From: Chitinophaga niabensis
Lineage (GTDB): Bacteria; Bacteroidota; Bacteroidia; Chitinophagales; Chitinophagaceae
Reading direction: 5' to 3'
DNA: 64,000 nucleotides
NCBI RefSeq assembly: GCF_039545795.1
Contig: NZ_CP154260.1
Span: 5,523,001-5,587,000 of the forward strand
Positions within the stretch are counted from its first letter, which is position 1. Every line of letters begins with the position of its first letter. This document shows positions 37,201 to 45,424 of the stretch, in pieces. The translations under genes were made by a program, and so were the position numbers. Under the pieces are notes generated by a model. That model searched no databases. It was not told where the DNA came from and saw nothing but the letters and a program-made list of their open reading frames with translations.

Positions 37201-37764
37201 TGCCCCCACAATATCCACACGGGTGATCTCATTGAGAGATTCGATCCGGTCCTGCATTTCATCTGCATACTTTTTAAGGGTCTGCAGATCAAAGTCACCA
37301 CTCATGTTTACGTTCATGATGGGGATCTGGCTCACATCTATTTTGATGATCTGCGGCTCCTGCCCAACTGTGGAAAGATCGGTAGGCAGGTCCGGCTTAG
37401 CTTCATCTACCTTTTCTCTCACTTCCTGACGAGCAGCTTCAATATCTTCTCCCGCATCAAATTCAATATTGATGGCAGAGTAATCCTGTACAGAAGAGCT
37501 TGAGATCTTCTTTACACCGGATATCGCTTTCAGCTTTTTCTCAAGTGGTTTGGTCACGAGCGTTTCCATATCCTCCGGAGAAGTACCTGGATAAGTGGTG
37601 CTGATATAGAACTGCGGGAATACTACTTCGGGAAATTGTTCCTTTGGTAGTGCGTTATAGGATAATATACCCGCCAGCGCGATAATAATGGTGGCCACAT
37701 AAATGCTCACCTTATTATCAATGGCCCAACTGGTGGGTTTAAATTCTTTTTCTAAGTCCTTCAT
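34210..37764 (-). CDS. RND-type multidrug efflux permease (AcrB/HAE1 family)
   Basis: 1184-aa inner-membrane proton-driven exporter. Opens with WAIDNKVSIYVATIIIALAGILSYNALPKEQFPEVVFPQFYISTTYPGTSPEDMETLVTKPLE, the typical RND start. Central membrane domain ...ALGIVVDDAIVVIENVHR with the proton-relay Asp pair (VVDDAIV) and a second copy ...MALAGIVVRNGIVLVEF. It is about 130 residues longer than enteric AcrB, with an extra hydrophobic insert after KKFLILSISFGVAALLGY, a feature also seen in other Bacteroidota homologues. It is the last gene of the tetR-tolC-MFP-RND operon. Confidence 0.95.
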   Translation of the reverse strand: MKDLEKEFKPTSWAIDNKVSIYVATIIIALAGILSYNALPKEQFPEVVFPQFYISTTYPGTSPEDMETLVTKPLEKKLKAISGVKKISSSSVQDYSAINIEFDAGEDIEAARQEVREKVDEAKPDLPTDLSTVGQEPQIIKIDVSQIPIMNVNMSGDFDLQTLKKYADEMQDRIESLNEITRVDIVGALEREIQINLDKFKMDAARVNFDDVMFAVNAENKTMSGGVVSMDGQKRSLSVKGEYKDPTKIRDIIIRSQSGSVVYLRDIAEVKDGFEEQESYARLDGKSVITLNVIKRSGQNLINASDKISAIVKDMEANYLPKGLEVTITADQSESTRVTLHDLINTIIIGFILVTVVLMFFMGAVNALFVALSVPISMFIAFIIMPSMGFTLNMMVLFSFLLALGIVVDDAIVVIENVHRIFYERKDLGIVHAAKIAAGEVFLPVFSGTLTVLAPFFPLLFWPGIIGKFMFFLPVTLIVTLIASLVVAYIINPVFAVDFMDRHEGENHPKPTFNKKFLILSISFGVAALLGYSGSMGAGNLIVFLYLLIVIERFWLGGVARKFQTRLWPRVQNSYKRLLQWCIIGWRPVWILVATFGLLVFSIIVTGIRNPKVVFFPQSDPNFIFAYIELPIGTDQIVTDSITNIVEQRITKVVGAENPLVKSIISNVAVGAGDPSQMDLSISPNKGKVTVAFVEFAKRNGLSTVDYLDKIRGAVKGIPGADITVEQEQGGPPTGKPINIEITGDEFELLANTSDRLKRYLDSLQIGGVEELKSDFQSNKPEIIVSIDRERANREGISTKQIGDALRIALFGQEVSKFRDPEDDYPITIRLKEDQRNNINTLMNLNLTYRDMNMGGQIRQVPLSAVANIRYSNTYAGIKHIDEKRVVTLYSNILTGFNANEVVAAINSAVLDFSPPDGITVKMTGEQEDQLETMNFLMLAMLGAFGLILMIMVTQFNSVGRPLVILSEIVFSIIGVFLGFAVFGMDISIVMTGVGIMALAGIVVRNGIVLVEFIDLLVQQGVPVPEAVVEGGKTRMTPVILTAIAAILGLIPLAVGLNIDFWTLFDEGKAHLFFGGDNVAFWGPLAWTMVFGLIFATFLTLILVPVMYFMNKRSIDILDHYGWPRGLKYVPFLVLILKMLSKKETIRKMHNLEYQSPRPYNFFNGHADEKDKEQARSAKGVVMH

Positions 37765-37799
37765 CGGGTAATTTTTTTTAGGTGGATAGCACTACACAA

Positions 37800-38909
37800 T
37801 TACAGTTTCACGAAGTCATTATCGTTCACGCCCTGGAAGCCGGAAGTAATGATCCTGTCTCCAGCCTGCAGACCAGATTTGATCTCTGCTTTGTCGTTAT
37901 AAGTACGGCCTATCTCTACATTATTACGTACTGCCTGTAATTTATTCCCACTGCCTTTTACGGTCAGCACATAAGGTTTACCCAAAGAATACTGGATCAC
38001 GCTCACGGGCACAACAATAGCATTACCTGCTTTGTAATCAATAATGCGCAGTTGTGCGATCATGTTAGGATTCAGATCAGCAGTACTTTTTAAAGGAACT
38101 TCCACCCTGATGGTACGGCTTACGGGATCAATTGTTTTGCTTGCAAAACCGATGCGGGTGCGTTGTTCTTTGTTGATATCAGGGAAAGTAAGCAGTACTT
38201 CTGCTCCTGTTTTCACTTTACCGGCAAATGATTCTGCTACGTTGGCTATTACCCTCAGGTTGTTGCTATTCACAATACGGAAGGCAGGTACACCTGGTGC
38301 GGCGTTATCACCCACTTTAGCGATCACCTGATCTACAGTACCACTGATAGGAGCAACGATGCGTGACTGTGCGAGTTGATCTTTCATTACAGCCAGATTC
38401 CTTTCCAGTGCTTCTTTCTGGTTCTTAGCAGTAAGGTATTGTACTTCGGAACCGATCTGTTGTTTCCAAAGGTTAGCTTGTTTTTCGAACAGTACATTAG
38501 CGAGGTCCAGCCGGGTTTGCAATTCAGCCAGACTTGAACGAAGTACCTGATCATCTATCTGTGCAAGTGCCTGACCTTTTGAAACGGCCTGGCCTTCTTT
38601 CACATAAATAGCTTTTACAATACCGGGCATCTGGGCTGTAGCGTCCACATTTTCTTTAGCGTCCACACTACCCTGGAGATCTATATAGTGTTCAAAAGTA
38701 GTATTCTCAATAGCTGCAACGGTAACGGTTTTCATCTTAACAGATGAATCGCCTGTTTTCAGTTCTTTTTCAAGGGCAGAGATCTTTGCGTCCAGTGTAG
38801 CCTTCTCTTGCTTCAGCTTTTGCAGCTCTTCAGTTTTGTTACCGCCACCGCCACCGCAAGCAGCCAGGATCACTGTGATCAGGGGGAGTACAAAATATCT
38901 TTTAGTCAT
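37800..38909 (-). CDS. Efflux periplasmic adaptor (membrane fusion protein)
   Basis: 369 aa lipoprotein: MTKRYFVLPLITVILAACGGGGG, lipobox LAAC with Cys18. A short coiled coil (NKTEELQKLKQEKATLDAKISALEKEL) is followed by the barrel-sandwich/lipoyl halves (DLQGSVDAKENVDATAQMPGIVKAIYVKEGQAVSKGQALAQID and IVAPISGTVDQVIAKVGDNAAPGVPAFRIVN), an alpha-hairpin (AELQTRLDLANVLFEKQANLWKQQIGS) and beta-barrel domains. It links the RND pump to TolC. 35 bp upstream of the RND gene and 33 bp downstream of tolC. Confidence 0.93.
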   Translation of the reverse strand: MTKRYFVLPLITVILAACGGGGGNKTEELQKLKQEKATLDAKISALEKELKTGDSSVKMKTVTVAAIENTTFEHYIDLQGSVDAKENVDATAQMPGIVKAIYVKEGQAVSKGQALAQIDDQVLRSSLAELQTRLDLANVLFEKQANLWKQQIGSEVQYLTAKNQKEALERNLAVMKDQLAQSRIVAPISGTVDQVIAKVGDNAAPGVPAFRIVNSNNLRVIANVAESFAGKVKTGAEVLLTFPDINKEQRTRIGFASKTIDPVSRTIRVEVPLKSTADLNPNMIAQLRIIDYKAGNAIVVPVSVIQYSLGKPYVLTVKGSGNKLQAVRNNVEIGRTYNDKAEIKSGLQAGDRIITSGFQGVNDNDFVKL

Positions 38910-38942
38910 GGTATTATAGATTTTAGGCAGATTGTAGTTTGA

Positions 38943-40307
38943 TTAGAGTTTTCCGTATGCTTTCAGGTAATCGACCCTGGAGATGATCACATTGAACAAT
39001 GCCGTAAAGTAGTTGTTCTGTGATTCGAGCAAAGCTGTTTCTGCAGTGATCATTTCAAGGCTTGAGCCTACTCCTTCTTTATACTTGATGTTTGTTGTTT
39101 TATATACTTCGTTAGCCAGTGCCATATTCTCCTCCTGGTTTTCCAGTGTGGTGATATTGTTCCGCAGGTTCGTAGAAGATGAAGTCTGCTCCAGATCTAT
39201 AGCATGGCGGGTATTTTCGAGCTGAAGATCTGAACGCTTTACCTCAATAAAGGCCTGGTCCACCTTCCGTTTTCTTTGCAATCCGCTAAAGATTGGGATC
39301 CTGAGGTTGAGCCCCCATGCTACATAACCATACCAGAGTTGTTGCTGGAAGTAGTTAAAAGTATTGCTGGCGCGGGAAACACCTGCCTGTCCAAACGCAT
39401 TCAAAGAAGGTAACCCTTCCAGGCGATATCTCTTCAGGTTATATTCGTTGGCTTTCTTTTGTACTTCAGCCAGCTGGTATTCGATCCTGCTATTATAAGT
39501 GAATCCCTGCTGATCATCGATACCGGCTGTAAGTGCTTCAGTGCTGAGCGTATCCGTTAATTCCAGTTGTTGTTTCATAGGCATGCCCATCTGGAATTTC
39601 AACGCAGCGAGACCTACTTCGCGGACATTACGGATACGAACCACTTCAGACTTAAGGTTATTGTATTGTACTACCAGCCTGTCCACATCCAGTTTTTCCA
39701 CGAGACCGTTCTTATAGGTTTCTCTCGTTTCGTTCAGTGTTTTTTCCATGCGGAGTACACTTTCTTCCAGGATCTTCTGCGCTTTGTCTGCGGCCAGTAC
39801 GTTATAGTAAGCCTTATAGACCTCTGTTTTTACATCGATCTCTGATTTTTTAACGCCTTTCCTTGCCAGGTCTTCCAATGTTTTGCGGGCCTGAAGGGCA
39901 ACGAGCACACTTGGATCAAATAATACCTGGTTCAGATCTACATTGCCTACAGCATTGTATTTAAGACCAAAAGCGAAAGGAACCAGCGTACCTTTAGGTA
40001 CAGAGGGGTCAAAGTTGGATGCATCGATCAATTGTTTCTGAATGATCGGATTGTCCTGAAAAGTACCGGTACCTGAAACCTGTGGCAATGCGAGGCCACT
40101 GACTTCTTTGTTCACGGCAAGCTGGCGCAATTCATCCAATTTGGCATTCCGAACCGCGTATTGATTCACCAGCGCGTAGTCCACTGCTTCTTTTACAGTA
40201 AACCTCACATTTCCTTCCGGTATAACGGCAGGTTGCTGGGCATTAGCGTAGGTTAATAATTGCATCATCATACCTGTTAAAGCGATGAGCTTCCATTTAA
40301 ACTGCAT
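38943..40307 (-). CDS. TolC-family outer-membrane efflux channel
   Basis: 454 aa with signal peptide (KLIALTGMMMQLLTYANAQ). Two repeats of long alpha-helical coiled coils typical of outer-membrane efflux proteins: VKEAVDYALVNQYAVRNAKLDELRQL ... and QAFIEVKRSDLQLENTRHAIDLEQ ..., with beta-strand segments such as WYGYVAWGLNLRIPIFSGLQRKRKVDQA that form the barrel. The C-terminal part (YKEGVGSSLEMITAETALLESQNNYFTALFNVIISRVDYLKAYGKL) is the second signature. Forms the exit duct of the efflux complex encoded downstream. Confidence 0.93.
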   Translation of the reverse strand: MQFKWKLIALTGMMMQLLTYANAQQPAVIPEGNVRFTVKEAVDYALVNQYAVRNAKLDELRQLAVNKEVSGLALPQVSGTGTFQDNPIIQKQLIDASNFDPSVPKGTLVPFAFGLKYNAVGNVDLNQVLFDPSVLVALQARKTLEDLARKGVKKSEIDVKTEVYKAYYNVLAADKAQKILEESVLRMEKTLNETRETYKNGLVEKLDVDRLVVQYNNLKSEVVRIRNVREVGLAALKFQMGMPMKQQLELTDTLSTEALTAGIDDQQGFTYNSRIEYQLAEVQKKANEYNLKRYRLEGLPSLNAFGQAGVSRASNTFNYFQQQLWYGYVAWGLNLRIPIFSGLQRKRKVDQAFIEVKRSDLQLENTRHAIDLEQTSSSTNLRNNITTLENQEENMALANEVYKTTNIKYKEGVGSSLEMITAETALLESQNNYFTALFNVIISRVDYLKAYGKL

Positions 40308-40319
40308 AGTTCTGTGTGT

Positions 40320-40934
40320 TTATTTCGGGTAATCTTTGGATTTATATTCTTCTATCTGCTTATACCCTTTGAGCGTGACTACCCCAAACAGGAAATTTTC
40401 CAGCAGCACTCTTTGCACACGCGTCATGTCGAAACCGCTCATTGCAAACATATCCGGCTGAAAGCAGAACATGGCTGAAGCTGTGCGGAAGCGGCTGAGG
40501 ATCTCCAGATCAAGGTCCGGGCGGTACAGCTCTTCGCGGATACCTCTTTCCAGGTTCTGGCGGACCATCTGCAACATGAATACATCTTTATGCTGTTCAA
40601 AGATCTGGTAGGCTTTTGCATGGAATTTCTGAAGGTCCATCATGGCTACCGGGTTCATATTGCGTAATTTATCCTCCAGCATTTTCATCACCAGGAACAG
40701 TTCCTCGATGGCATCTTTGGATTGTTCCTTACCGGCCAGGCATTGTTCTTCCATCAATTTCAGGTGCCGGCTCATTACATTCACCACCAGATCGCTCTTA
40801 TCCGCAAAGTGCGCATACAGCGTTTTCTTGGAGATCCCCATTTTCTGGGCAATTTCGTCCATGGTAATGGAACGGGTTCCGTATTGCCTGAAAAGGTTGA
40901 ATGCAGTATCTAATATTCTCTCTTGTACTTCCAT
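40320..40934 (-). CDS. TetR/AcrR-family repressor of the efflux operon
   Basis: 204 aa from the ATG at 40934 (the longer frame to 40970 runs toward the operator and is not favoured). N-terminal helix-turn-helix: ERILDTAFNLFRQYGTRSITMDEIAQKMGISKKTLYAHFADKSDLV, the standard TetR_N pattern. The C-terminal ligand/dimer domain is all-helical and variable. It is the first gene of the tetR-tolC-MFP-RND operon, 12 bp from tolC, so it probably autoregulates the whole operon through the palindrome at 40978-41007 directly upstream. Inducer unknown. Confidence 0.92.
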   Translation of the reverse strand: MEVQERILDTAFNLFRQYGTRSITMDEIAQKMGISKKTLYAHFADKSDLVVNVMSRHLKLMEEQCLAGKEQSKDAIEELFLVMKMLEDKLRNMNPVAMMDLQKFHAKAYQIFEQHKDVFMLQMVRQNLERGIREELYRPDLDLEILSRFRTASAMFCFQPDMFAMSGFDMTRVQRVLLENFLFGVVTLKGYKQIEEYKSKDYPK

Positions 40935-40977
40935 TGTTGTTAAAACCCTGAATTTCTTAAATACACGCACAAAACTA

Positions 40978-41007
40978 TGGAAACTTTTTAAACTACCAAA
41001 GTTTCCA
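40978..41007. promoter_or_regulatory. Operator palindrome for the TetR regulator
   Basis: TGGAAACTTT (40978-40987) and AAAGTTTCCA (40998-41007), perfect 10-bp arms with a 10-bp centre, 44 bp upstream of the tetR ATG. Length and position are typical of TetR operators. Confidence 0.8.
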
Positions 41008-41069
41008 TCAGTTATTTTTCACCTTTGAGCTTTTCGGCGTTTTTTGGGTCTTTTGAGGGTCGGATGCTG

Positions 41070-41077
41070 TACCTTTG
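41070..41077 (+). promoter_or_regulatory. -7 box (TACCTTTG) of the DUF502 gene
   Basis: An exact TAnnTTTG match 20 bp before the ATG at 41098; TTTG at 41043-41046 with a 23-bp spacer could be the -33 element. Confidence 0.5.
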
Positions 41078-41097
41078 CTCTTTCAACACCATATCAC

Positions 41098-41742
41098 ATG
41101 TCTCCAAAATTGAGGTTCAGGTTGTTATTGTCCCGGATATTGCGCTATTTTTTCCAGGGTTTGCTCATATTGGCGCCTATCGGAGTCACGGCTTTTACGT
41201 TATACTGGGGTTTTGTAACCATAGATAATATATTACCGCGTGACCTGCTTCCACTGGACCATCCGCTTAACATATTGAAATACAAAGGAGTAGGATTTGC
41301 CATTGTGTTGATCATGGTTGTTTTTGTGGGTTATATCAGTTCTTCCTTCATTGTGGGCAGGCTGATAGATATGTTTGACCATATCCTGGAGCGTACTCCA
41401 TTTATTAAGTATATCTATTCTTCCGTGAAGGATGTTTTTGATGCCTTTGTGGGAGAGAAGAAGAAATTTGACCATCCTGTGCTGGTGAATGTGTATGGAG
41501 AGGATGTGTGGGAAATGGGGTTCATCACCCAGGAGAATGTGAACAGTCTTGGTTTGGAGGGTTATATGGCAGTATATGTACCCCATGCTTATGCTATTAC
41601 AGGTAAGGTATTTATTGTAAAGGAGGAGAAAGTACGGCCCCTGACGAATATCTCAGCAGGTGAGGCCATGAAGTTTGCCGTTTCGGGAGGGGTGACACAT
41701 ATTACGGAAATTGTTAGTCACAGGCAAAGTGAAGTGAAGTAG
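41098..41742 (+). CDS. DUF502 membrane protein
   Basis: 214 aa from the ATG at 41098, chosen because the -7 box at 41070 lies inside the longer frame. Two transmembrane helices: YFFQGLLILAPIGVTAFTLYWGF and GVGFAIVLIMVVFVGYISSSFIVGRLI. Conserved family pieces: the R..P..KYIYSSVKDVFDAFVGEKKKFDHPVLVNVY region and a C-terminal beta-rich domain (MGFITQENV ... MAVYVPHAYAITGKVFIVKEEKVRPLTNISAGEAMKFAVSGGV). Family widespread; function unknown, with no obvious link to neighbours. Confidence 0.85.
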   Translation: MSPKLRFRLLLSRILRYFFQGLLILAPIGVTAFTLYWGFVTIDNILPRDLLPLDHPLNILKYKGVGFAIVLIMVVFVGYISSSFIVGRLIDMFDHILERTPFIKYIYSSVKDVFDAFVGEKKKFDHPVLVNVYGEDVWEMGFITQENVNSLGLEGYMAVYVPHAYAITGKVFIVKEEKVRPLTNISAGEAMKFAVSGGVTHITEIVSHRQSEVK

Positions 41743-41798
41743 AACTAACAATATCTCAGTTCTTTCTTTGCCTGCATTTTTCTTCGGATCTTCATCCC

Positions 41799-42773
41799 AT
41801 GTATCCATTGTTCCGCGCCATCCTTTTGCTGGTGGCTTGTTTGTTAGTTCCCGCCCATCCTGCTAAGGCATGGGGTTTCTTTGCACATGAGCGCATCAAC
41901 CGCCTCGCCGTTTTTTCCCTTCCGCCGGAAATGATGGTGTTTTTCAAGCCACATATTGAATACATCGTTCAGCAATCCACGGCTCCTGATAAACGCAGGT
42001 ATCTGCTGGCGGCAGAAGGTCCCCGTCATTACCTGGATGCAGACCATTACGGGCAAGCTCCTTTTTCTGCTGTTCCCCGCTCCTGGCCGGAGGCCCAGGC
42101 AAAATTCACTGCGGATACATTGCAGCGGTATGGTGTTCTGCCCTGGCATCTTGAGAAAATGATGGCACAGTTAACAACGGCTTTCCAGGCCAGGGACGGC
42201 AGCCGGATACTTAAGCTGGCAGCGGAACTGGGGCATTATATGGGAGATGCCCATGTACCATTACATGCCTGCTCCAATCATAACGGGCAATTCACCGGCC
42301 AGCACGGGATCCATGGATTGTGGGAATCCCGCATTCCGGAATTGCTGGCGGACCAGTCCTTTGATCTCTGGACGGGGCCTGCGGCTTATATAAAGGACCC
42401 ACGGGAACTCATATGGCAGGTGATCACTGCCAGTGCACTGGCAGCAGATACAGTATTGCGGCTGGAAAAAAAGCTGAGTTTACGTTTCCCGGCAGACCAG
42501 CGATATGCTTATGAGTCACGGAAAGGGCTATTGGTACGCAATTACTCAACCGCCTATACGAAAGCCTATCACCGTTTACTGGGAGATATGGTGGAACGCA
42601 GAATGCGGGCTGCTGTGGCAACAGTTGCTGCCTGCTGGTATACAGCATGGGTGGATGCAGGCCAGCCTCCTCTTCATTCATTAACAATATTATTGCCGGA
42701 CAAAGCCGCCATACATCAGCTGGACAGTCTCTGGCGGCATGGTAAAATATTTAACAGGGAACATCAAGATTAA
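41799..42773 (+). CDS. Secreted zinc-dependent phospholipase C / S1-P1 nuclease-like protein
   Basis: 324 aa with signal peptide MYPLFRAILLLVACLLVPAHPAKA; the mature protein begins with Trp (WGFFAHERINRL), as in the three-zinc phospholipase C / P1-nuclease fold. Candidate metal ligands: N-terminal Trp, His in FFAHERI, Asp/His in YLDADHY, the HYMGDAHVPLHA cluster and HGLWESRIPE. Lacking the full S1/P1 signature, it fits better as the zinc-dependent phospholipase C family common in Bacteroidota. Substrate lipid or nucleic acid; cannot decide. Its 3' end overlaps a longer serC reading frame that is not used. Confidence 0.85.
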   Translation: MYPLFRAILLLVACLLVPAHPAKAWGFFAHERINRLAVFSLPPEMMVFFKPHIEYIVQQSTAPDKRRYLLAAEGPRHYLDADHYGQAPFSAVPRSWPEAQAKFTADTLQRYGVLPWHLEKMMAQLTTAFQARDGSRILKLAAELGHYMGDAHVPLHACSNHNGQFTGQHGIHGLWESRIPELLADQSFDLWTGPAAYIKDPRELIWQVITASALAADTVLRLEKKLSLRFPADQRYAYESRKGLLVRNYSTAYTKAYHRLLGDMVERRMRAAVATVAACWYTAWVDAGQPPLHSLTILLPDKAAIHQLDSLWRHGKIFNREHQD

Positions 42774-42921
42774 CAAAAGAAATATTATCTTTGAGCCTCT
42801 ATCTTTTTTAACCTTTTCCTACCCATCCTCCGGTTTTGATTTCAACCGCGATTTTTTGCCAATTCCTTCGAAAAACCATAGACAAGTGGAACAAGAAAAC
42901 GTATACAATTTAGATCGCAAC

Positions 42922-43992
42922 ATGAAGGTGCACAATTTTAATGCAGGTCCTTCTGTATTACCAAACGAAGTGCTGTACAAAGCCAGCAAAGCGCTGATCG
43001 ACTTTGACGGTAGCGGGATGTCAATCCTTGAAATAGGACATCGCACGGAGCCATTTGTAGCCGTGATGGAAGAGGCGCGCAGTCTTGCCAAAGAGCTTAT
43101 GCAGCTGGAGGACGACTATGAGGTGCTGTTCTTACACGGAGGGGCTACTACCCAGTTCCTGCAGGTTCCGATGAACTTGCTGGAGAGCGGGGAAACAGCT
43201 GCTTACATTGACACCGGCGTATGGTCTAATAAAGCCATCAAAGAAGCTAAACAGTTTGGTTATGTAGATGTCATCGCCAGCTCCAAAGACAGTAATTATA
43301 ATCACATCCCCAAGCAGTATACGGTTCCATCACAGGCCAAATACCTGCATATCACTACCAACAATACCATTTATGGTACGCAATGGCATACCACTCCGGA
43401 AACGGATGTGCCACTGATAGCTGATATGAGCAGTGATATCCTCAGCCGCCAGATGGACTTTAACCGCTATGCATTGATCTATGCCGGCGTGCAGAAGAAC
43501 ATGGGTGCAGCAGGTGCCACCATGGTAGCTGTCCGCAAAAGCATACTGGGCAAGATCACACGCAAGGTTCCCAGTATCATGGATTATAAATTGCATATTG
43601 AAAACGGCTCTATGCTCAACACCCCTCCGGTGTTTGCCGTATATATCTCCATGCTTACGCTCAGATGGCTGAAAGGCCAGGGTGGTGTGGCTGCTATTGA
43701 GAAGATCAATAACAAAAAGGCCGCATTATTATATGATGAAATAGATCACAATCCGCTGTTCCGTGGTAATGTTGCCAAAGAAGACCGCAGCAAAATGAAT
43801 GTGACCTTCACCATCGACAAACCAGAGCTTGAAGAGGAATTCCTCAAATTCGCCAAGAAAGAAGATATCGTTGGCATCAAAGGTCATCGCCTGTCAGGCG
43901 GTTTCCGCGCATCCCTTTACAATGCACTGCCCCTTGAAAGTGTTGAAGCCATGGTGGAAGCCATGAAATTCTTCTCCTTAAAGAAGGCATAA
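42922..43992 (+). CDS. serC: Phosphoserine aminotransferase
   Basis: PLP-dependent enzyme of serine and pyridoxal-phosphate biosynthesis (3-phosphohydroxypyruvate + Glu to phosphoserine). 356 aa from the ATG at 42922, which gives the conserved start KVHNFNAGPSVLPNEVL; the open frame to 42739 adds 61 unlikely residues overlapping the previous gene. PLP-lysine region LIYAGVQKNMGAAGATMVAVRK; substrate residues in IGHRTEPF and NNTIYGTQW; C-terminal GHRLSGGFRASLYNALPLESVEAM. DUF1015 follows, as in other Bacteroidota, but serA is not in the window. Confidence 0.97.
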   Translation: MKVHNFNAGPSVLPNEVLYKASKALIDFDGSGMSILEIGHRTEPFVAVMEEARSLAKELMQLEDDYEVLFLHGGATTQFLQVPMNLLESGETAAYIDTGVWSNKAIKEAKQFGYVDVIASSKDSNYNHIPKQYTVPSQAKYLHITTNNTIYGTQWHTTPETDVPLIADMSSDILSRQMDFNRYALIYAGVQKNMGAAGATMVAVRKSILGKITRKVPSIMDYKLHIENGSMLNTPPVFAVYISMLTLRWLKGQGGVAAIEKINNKKAALLYDEIDHNPLFRGNVAKEDRSKMNVTFTIDKPELEEEFLKFAKKEDIVGIKGHRLSGGFRASLYNALPLESVEAMVEAMKFFSLKKA

Positions 43993-44017
43993 CCGCATAA
44001 GAAAATATTATATATGA

Positions 44018-44047
44018 AGGACCGACCTAAAAGTCGGTCCTTTTTTT
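44018..44047 (+). terminator. Terminator of serC
   Basis: AGGACCGAC / GTCGGTCCT stem with a 6-nt loop followed by a T-run. Confidence 0.92.
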
Positions 44048-44113
44048 ATACCGTTCTCTGATTCCTACCCTGCTTTTCTTATTTTTACCGCTCTTAACAG
44101 AAAACTCAAGATC

Positions 44114-45349
44114 ATGGCAATTATCAAACCTTTCCGGGCATTACGTCCGCAACCGGCGTTGGCAAAAGAGGTAGCCGCAAGGCCTTATGATGTATTAAAT
44201 TCTAAAGAAGCAGCGGAAGCAGCAGCAGGAAATCCCAATTCCTTCTACCATGTTTCCAAATCTGAAATAGATCTACCGGAAGGAACGGACATTCACAGTG
44301 AGGCGGTATATGCCAAAGCAGCTGAAAATCTTCAGAAACTGCAAACGTCCGGCACTTTATTCCATGAAGAACAGCCATGTTACTATATCTATAAACTGGT
44401 GATGGACGGACGCTCTCAAACAGGGCTGGTATGTGTTTCCTCTATTGATGATTATAATAAAGGCATCATTAAAAAGCATGAATTTACCCGTCCGGATAAA
44501 GAACTGGACCGTATCAATCATATCACCACCACCCGTGCCCAGACAGGAAATGTATTCCTGGCCTATAATGATGTTCCGGAACTGAACAGCCTGATCAGCC
44601 ACTGGCAGCAAAACCAGCGCCCGGTATATGATTTCACGGCAGAAGATGGCATCAGCCACACCATCTGGATAGTGAATGAGGCTTCCGTGGGAGATGAGAT
44701 CACCCGTCTTTTTGCAGAAAAAGTACCCGCTACTTATATCGCAGATGGCCATCACCGTGCAGCTTCAGCCGCATTGGTACAAAAAGCCTCCGGCGAAGAC
44801 ATTAACAGCGATGCTAACCTGAATTATTTCCTGACCACTATCTTCCCGGCCAGCGAATTAGCCATCCTGGATTATAACCGCCTGGTGAAAGACCTGAACG
44901 GGCATAGCAAAGAGGACTTCCTCTCCCGCCTGGAATATGATTTTACCGTGGAAGCCGTTGGCCACCATGAGCAAAAACCGGCTATGCTGCATGAGATCAC
45001 CATGTACCTGGACCATACCTGGTACCATCTCGTAGCAAGAGAAGGAACCTACTCAGCTGACCCCATCGGCATCCTGGATGTAACCATCCTCCAGAACAAT
45101 ATCCTGGACAAACACCTGGGTATCCGTGATCCCCGTACAGACAAAAGGATTGACTTTGTAGGCGGTATCCGCGGACTGGGTGAACTGGTGAAAAGAGTGG
45201 ACAGTGGCGAGATGCAGGTAGCTTTTGCCCTTTACCCGGTAACCATTCAGCAACTTTTTGATATTGCAGACAGTGGTAATGTAATGCCCCCCAAATCCAC
45301 CTGGTTTGAACCAAAGCTGCGGGACGGACTGTTAACACATTTGATCTGA
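44114..45349 (+). CDS. DUF1015 family protein
   Basis: 411 aa, soluble. Opens with IIKPFRALRPQPALAKEVAARPYDVLNSKEA, and contains YYIYKLVMDGRSQTGLVCVSSIDDYNKGIIKKHEFTRPDKELDRINHI, ATYIADGHHRAASA and LNYFLTTIFPASELAILDYNRLVKDLNG, all family signatures. The IADGHHRAASA motif resembles ParB-type nuclease motifs. It is a conserved neighbour of ser genes in Bacteroidota, suggesting a link to serine metabolism, but the activity has not been defined. Own terminator follows. Confidence 0.9.
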   Translation: MAIIKPFRALRPQPALAKEVAARPYDVLNSKEAAEAAAGNPNSFYHVSKSEIDLPEGTDIHSEAVYAKAAENLQKLQTSGTLFHEEQPCYYIYKLVMDGRSQTGLVCVSSIDDYNKGIIKKHEFTRPDKELDRINHITTTRAQTGNVFLAYNDVPELNSLISHWQQNQRPVYDFTAEDGISHTIWIVNEASVGDEITRLFAEKVPATYIADGHHRAASAALVQKASGEDINSDANLNYFLTTIFPASELAILDYNRLVKDLNGHSKEDFLSRLEYDFTVEAVGHHEQKPAMLHEITMYLDHTWYHLVAREGTYSADPIGILDVTILQNNILDKHLGIRDPRTDKRIDFVGGIRGLGELVKRVDSGEMQVAFALYPVTIQQLFDIADSGNVMPPKSTWFEPKLRDGLLTHLI

Positions 45350-45362
45350 TAATGATCTGAAA

Positions 45363-45399
45363 CGTTGACCCCGCCTTGCTCCGGGGTCAACGCTTTTTT
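45363..45399 (+). terminator. Terminator of the DUF1015 gene
   Basis: CGTTGACCCCG / CGGGGTCAACG, 11-bp perfect stem, 8-nt loop, C then six T residues. Confidence 0.93.
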
Positions 45400-45424
45400 C
45401 TTACATTTACATAAAACACGTTGA

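Noticed and set aside
42739..42921. Extended serC start at 42739
   Set aside because: The added 61 residues overlap the phospholipase-type gene and do not resemble any serC N-terminus; the ATG at 42922 matches the family.
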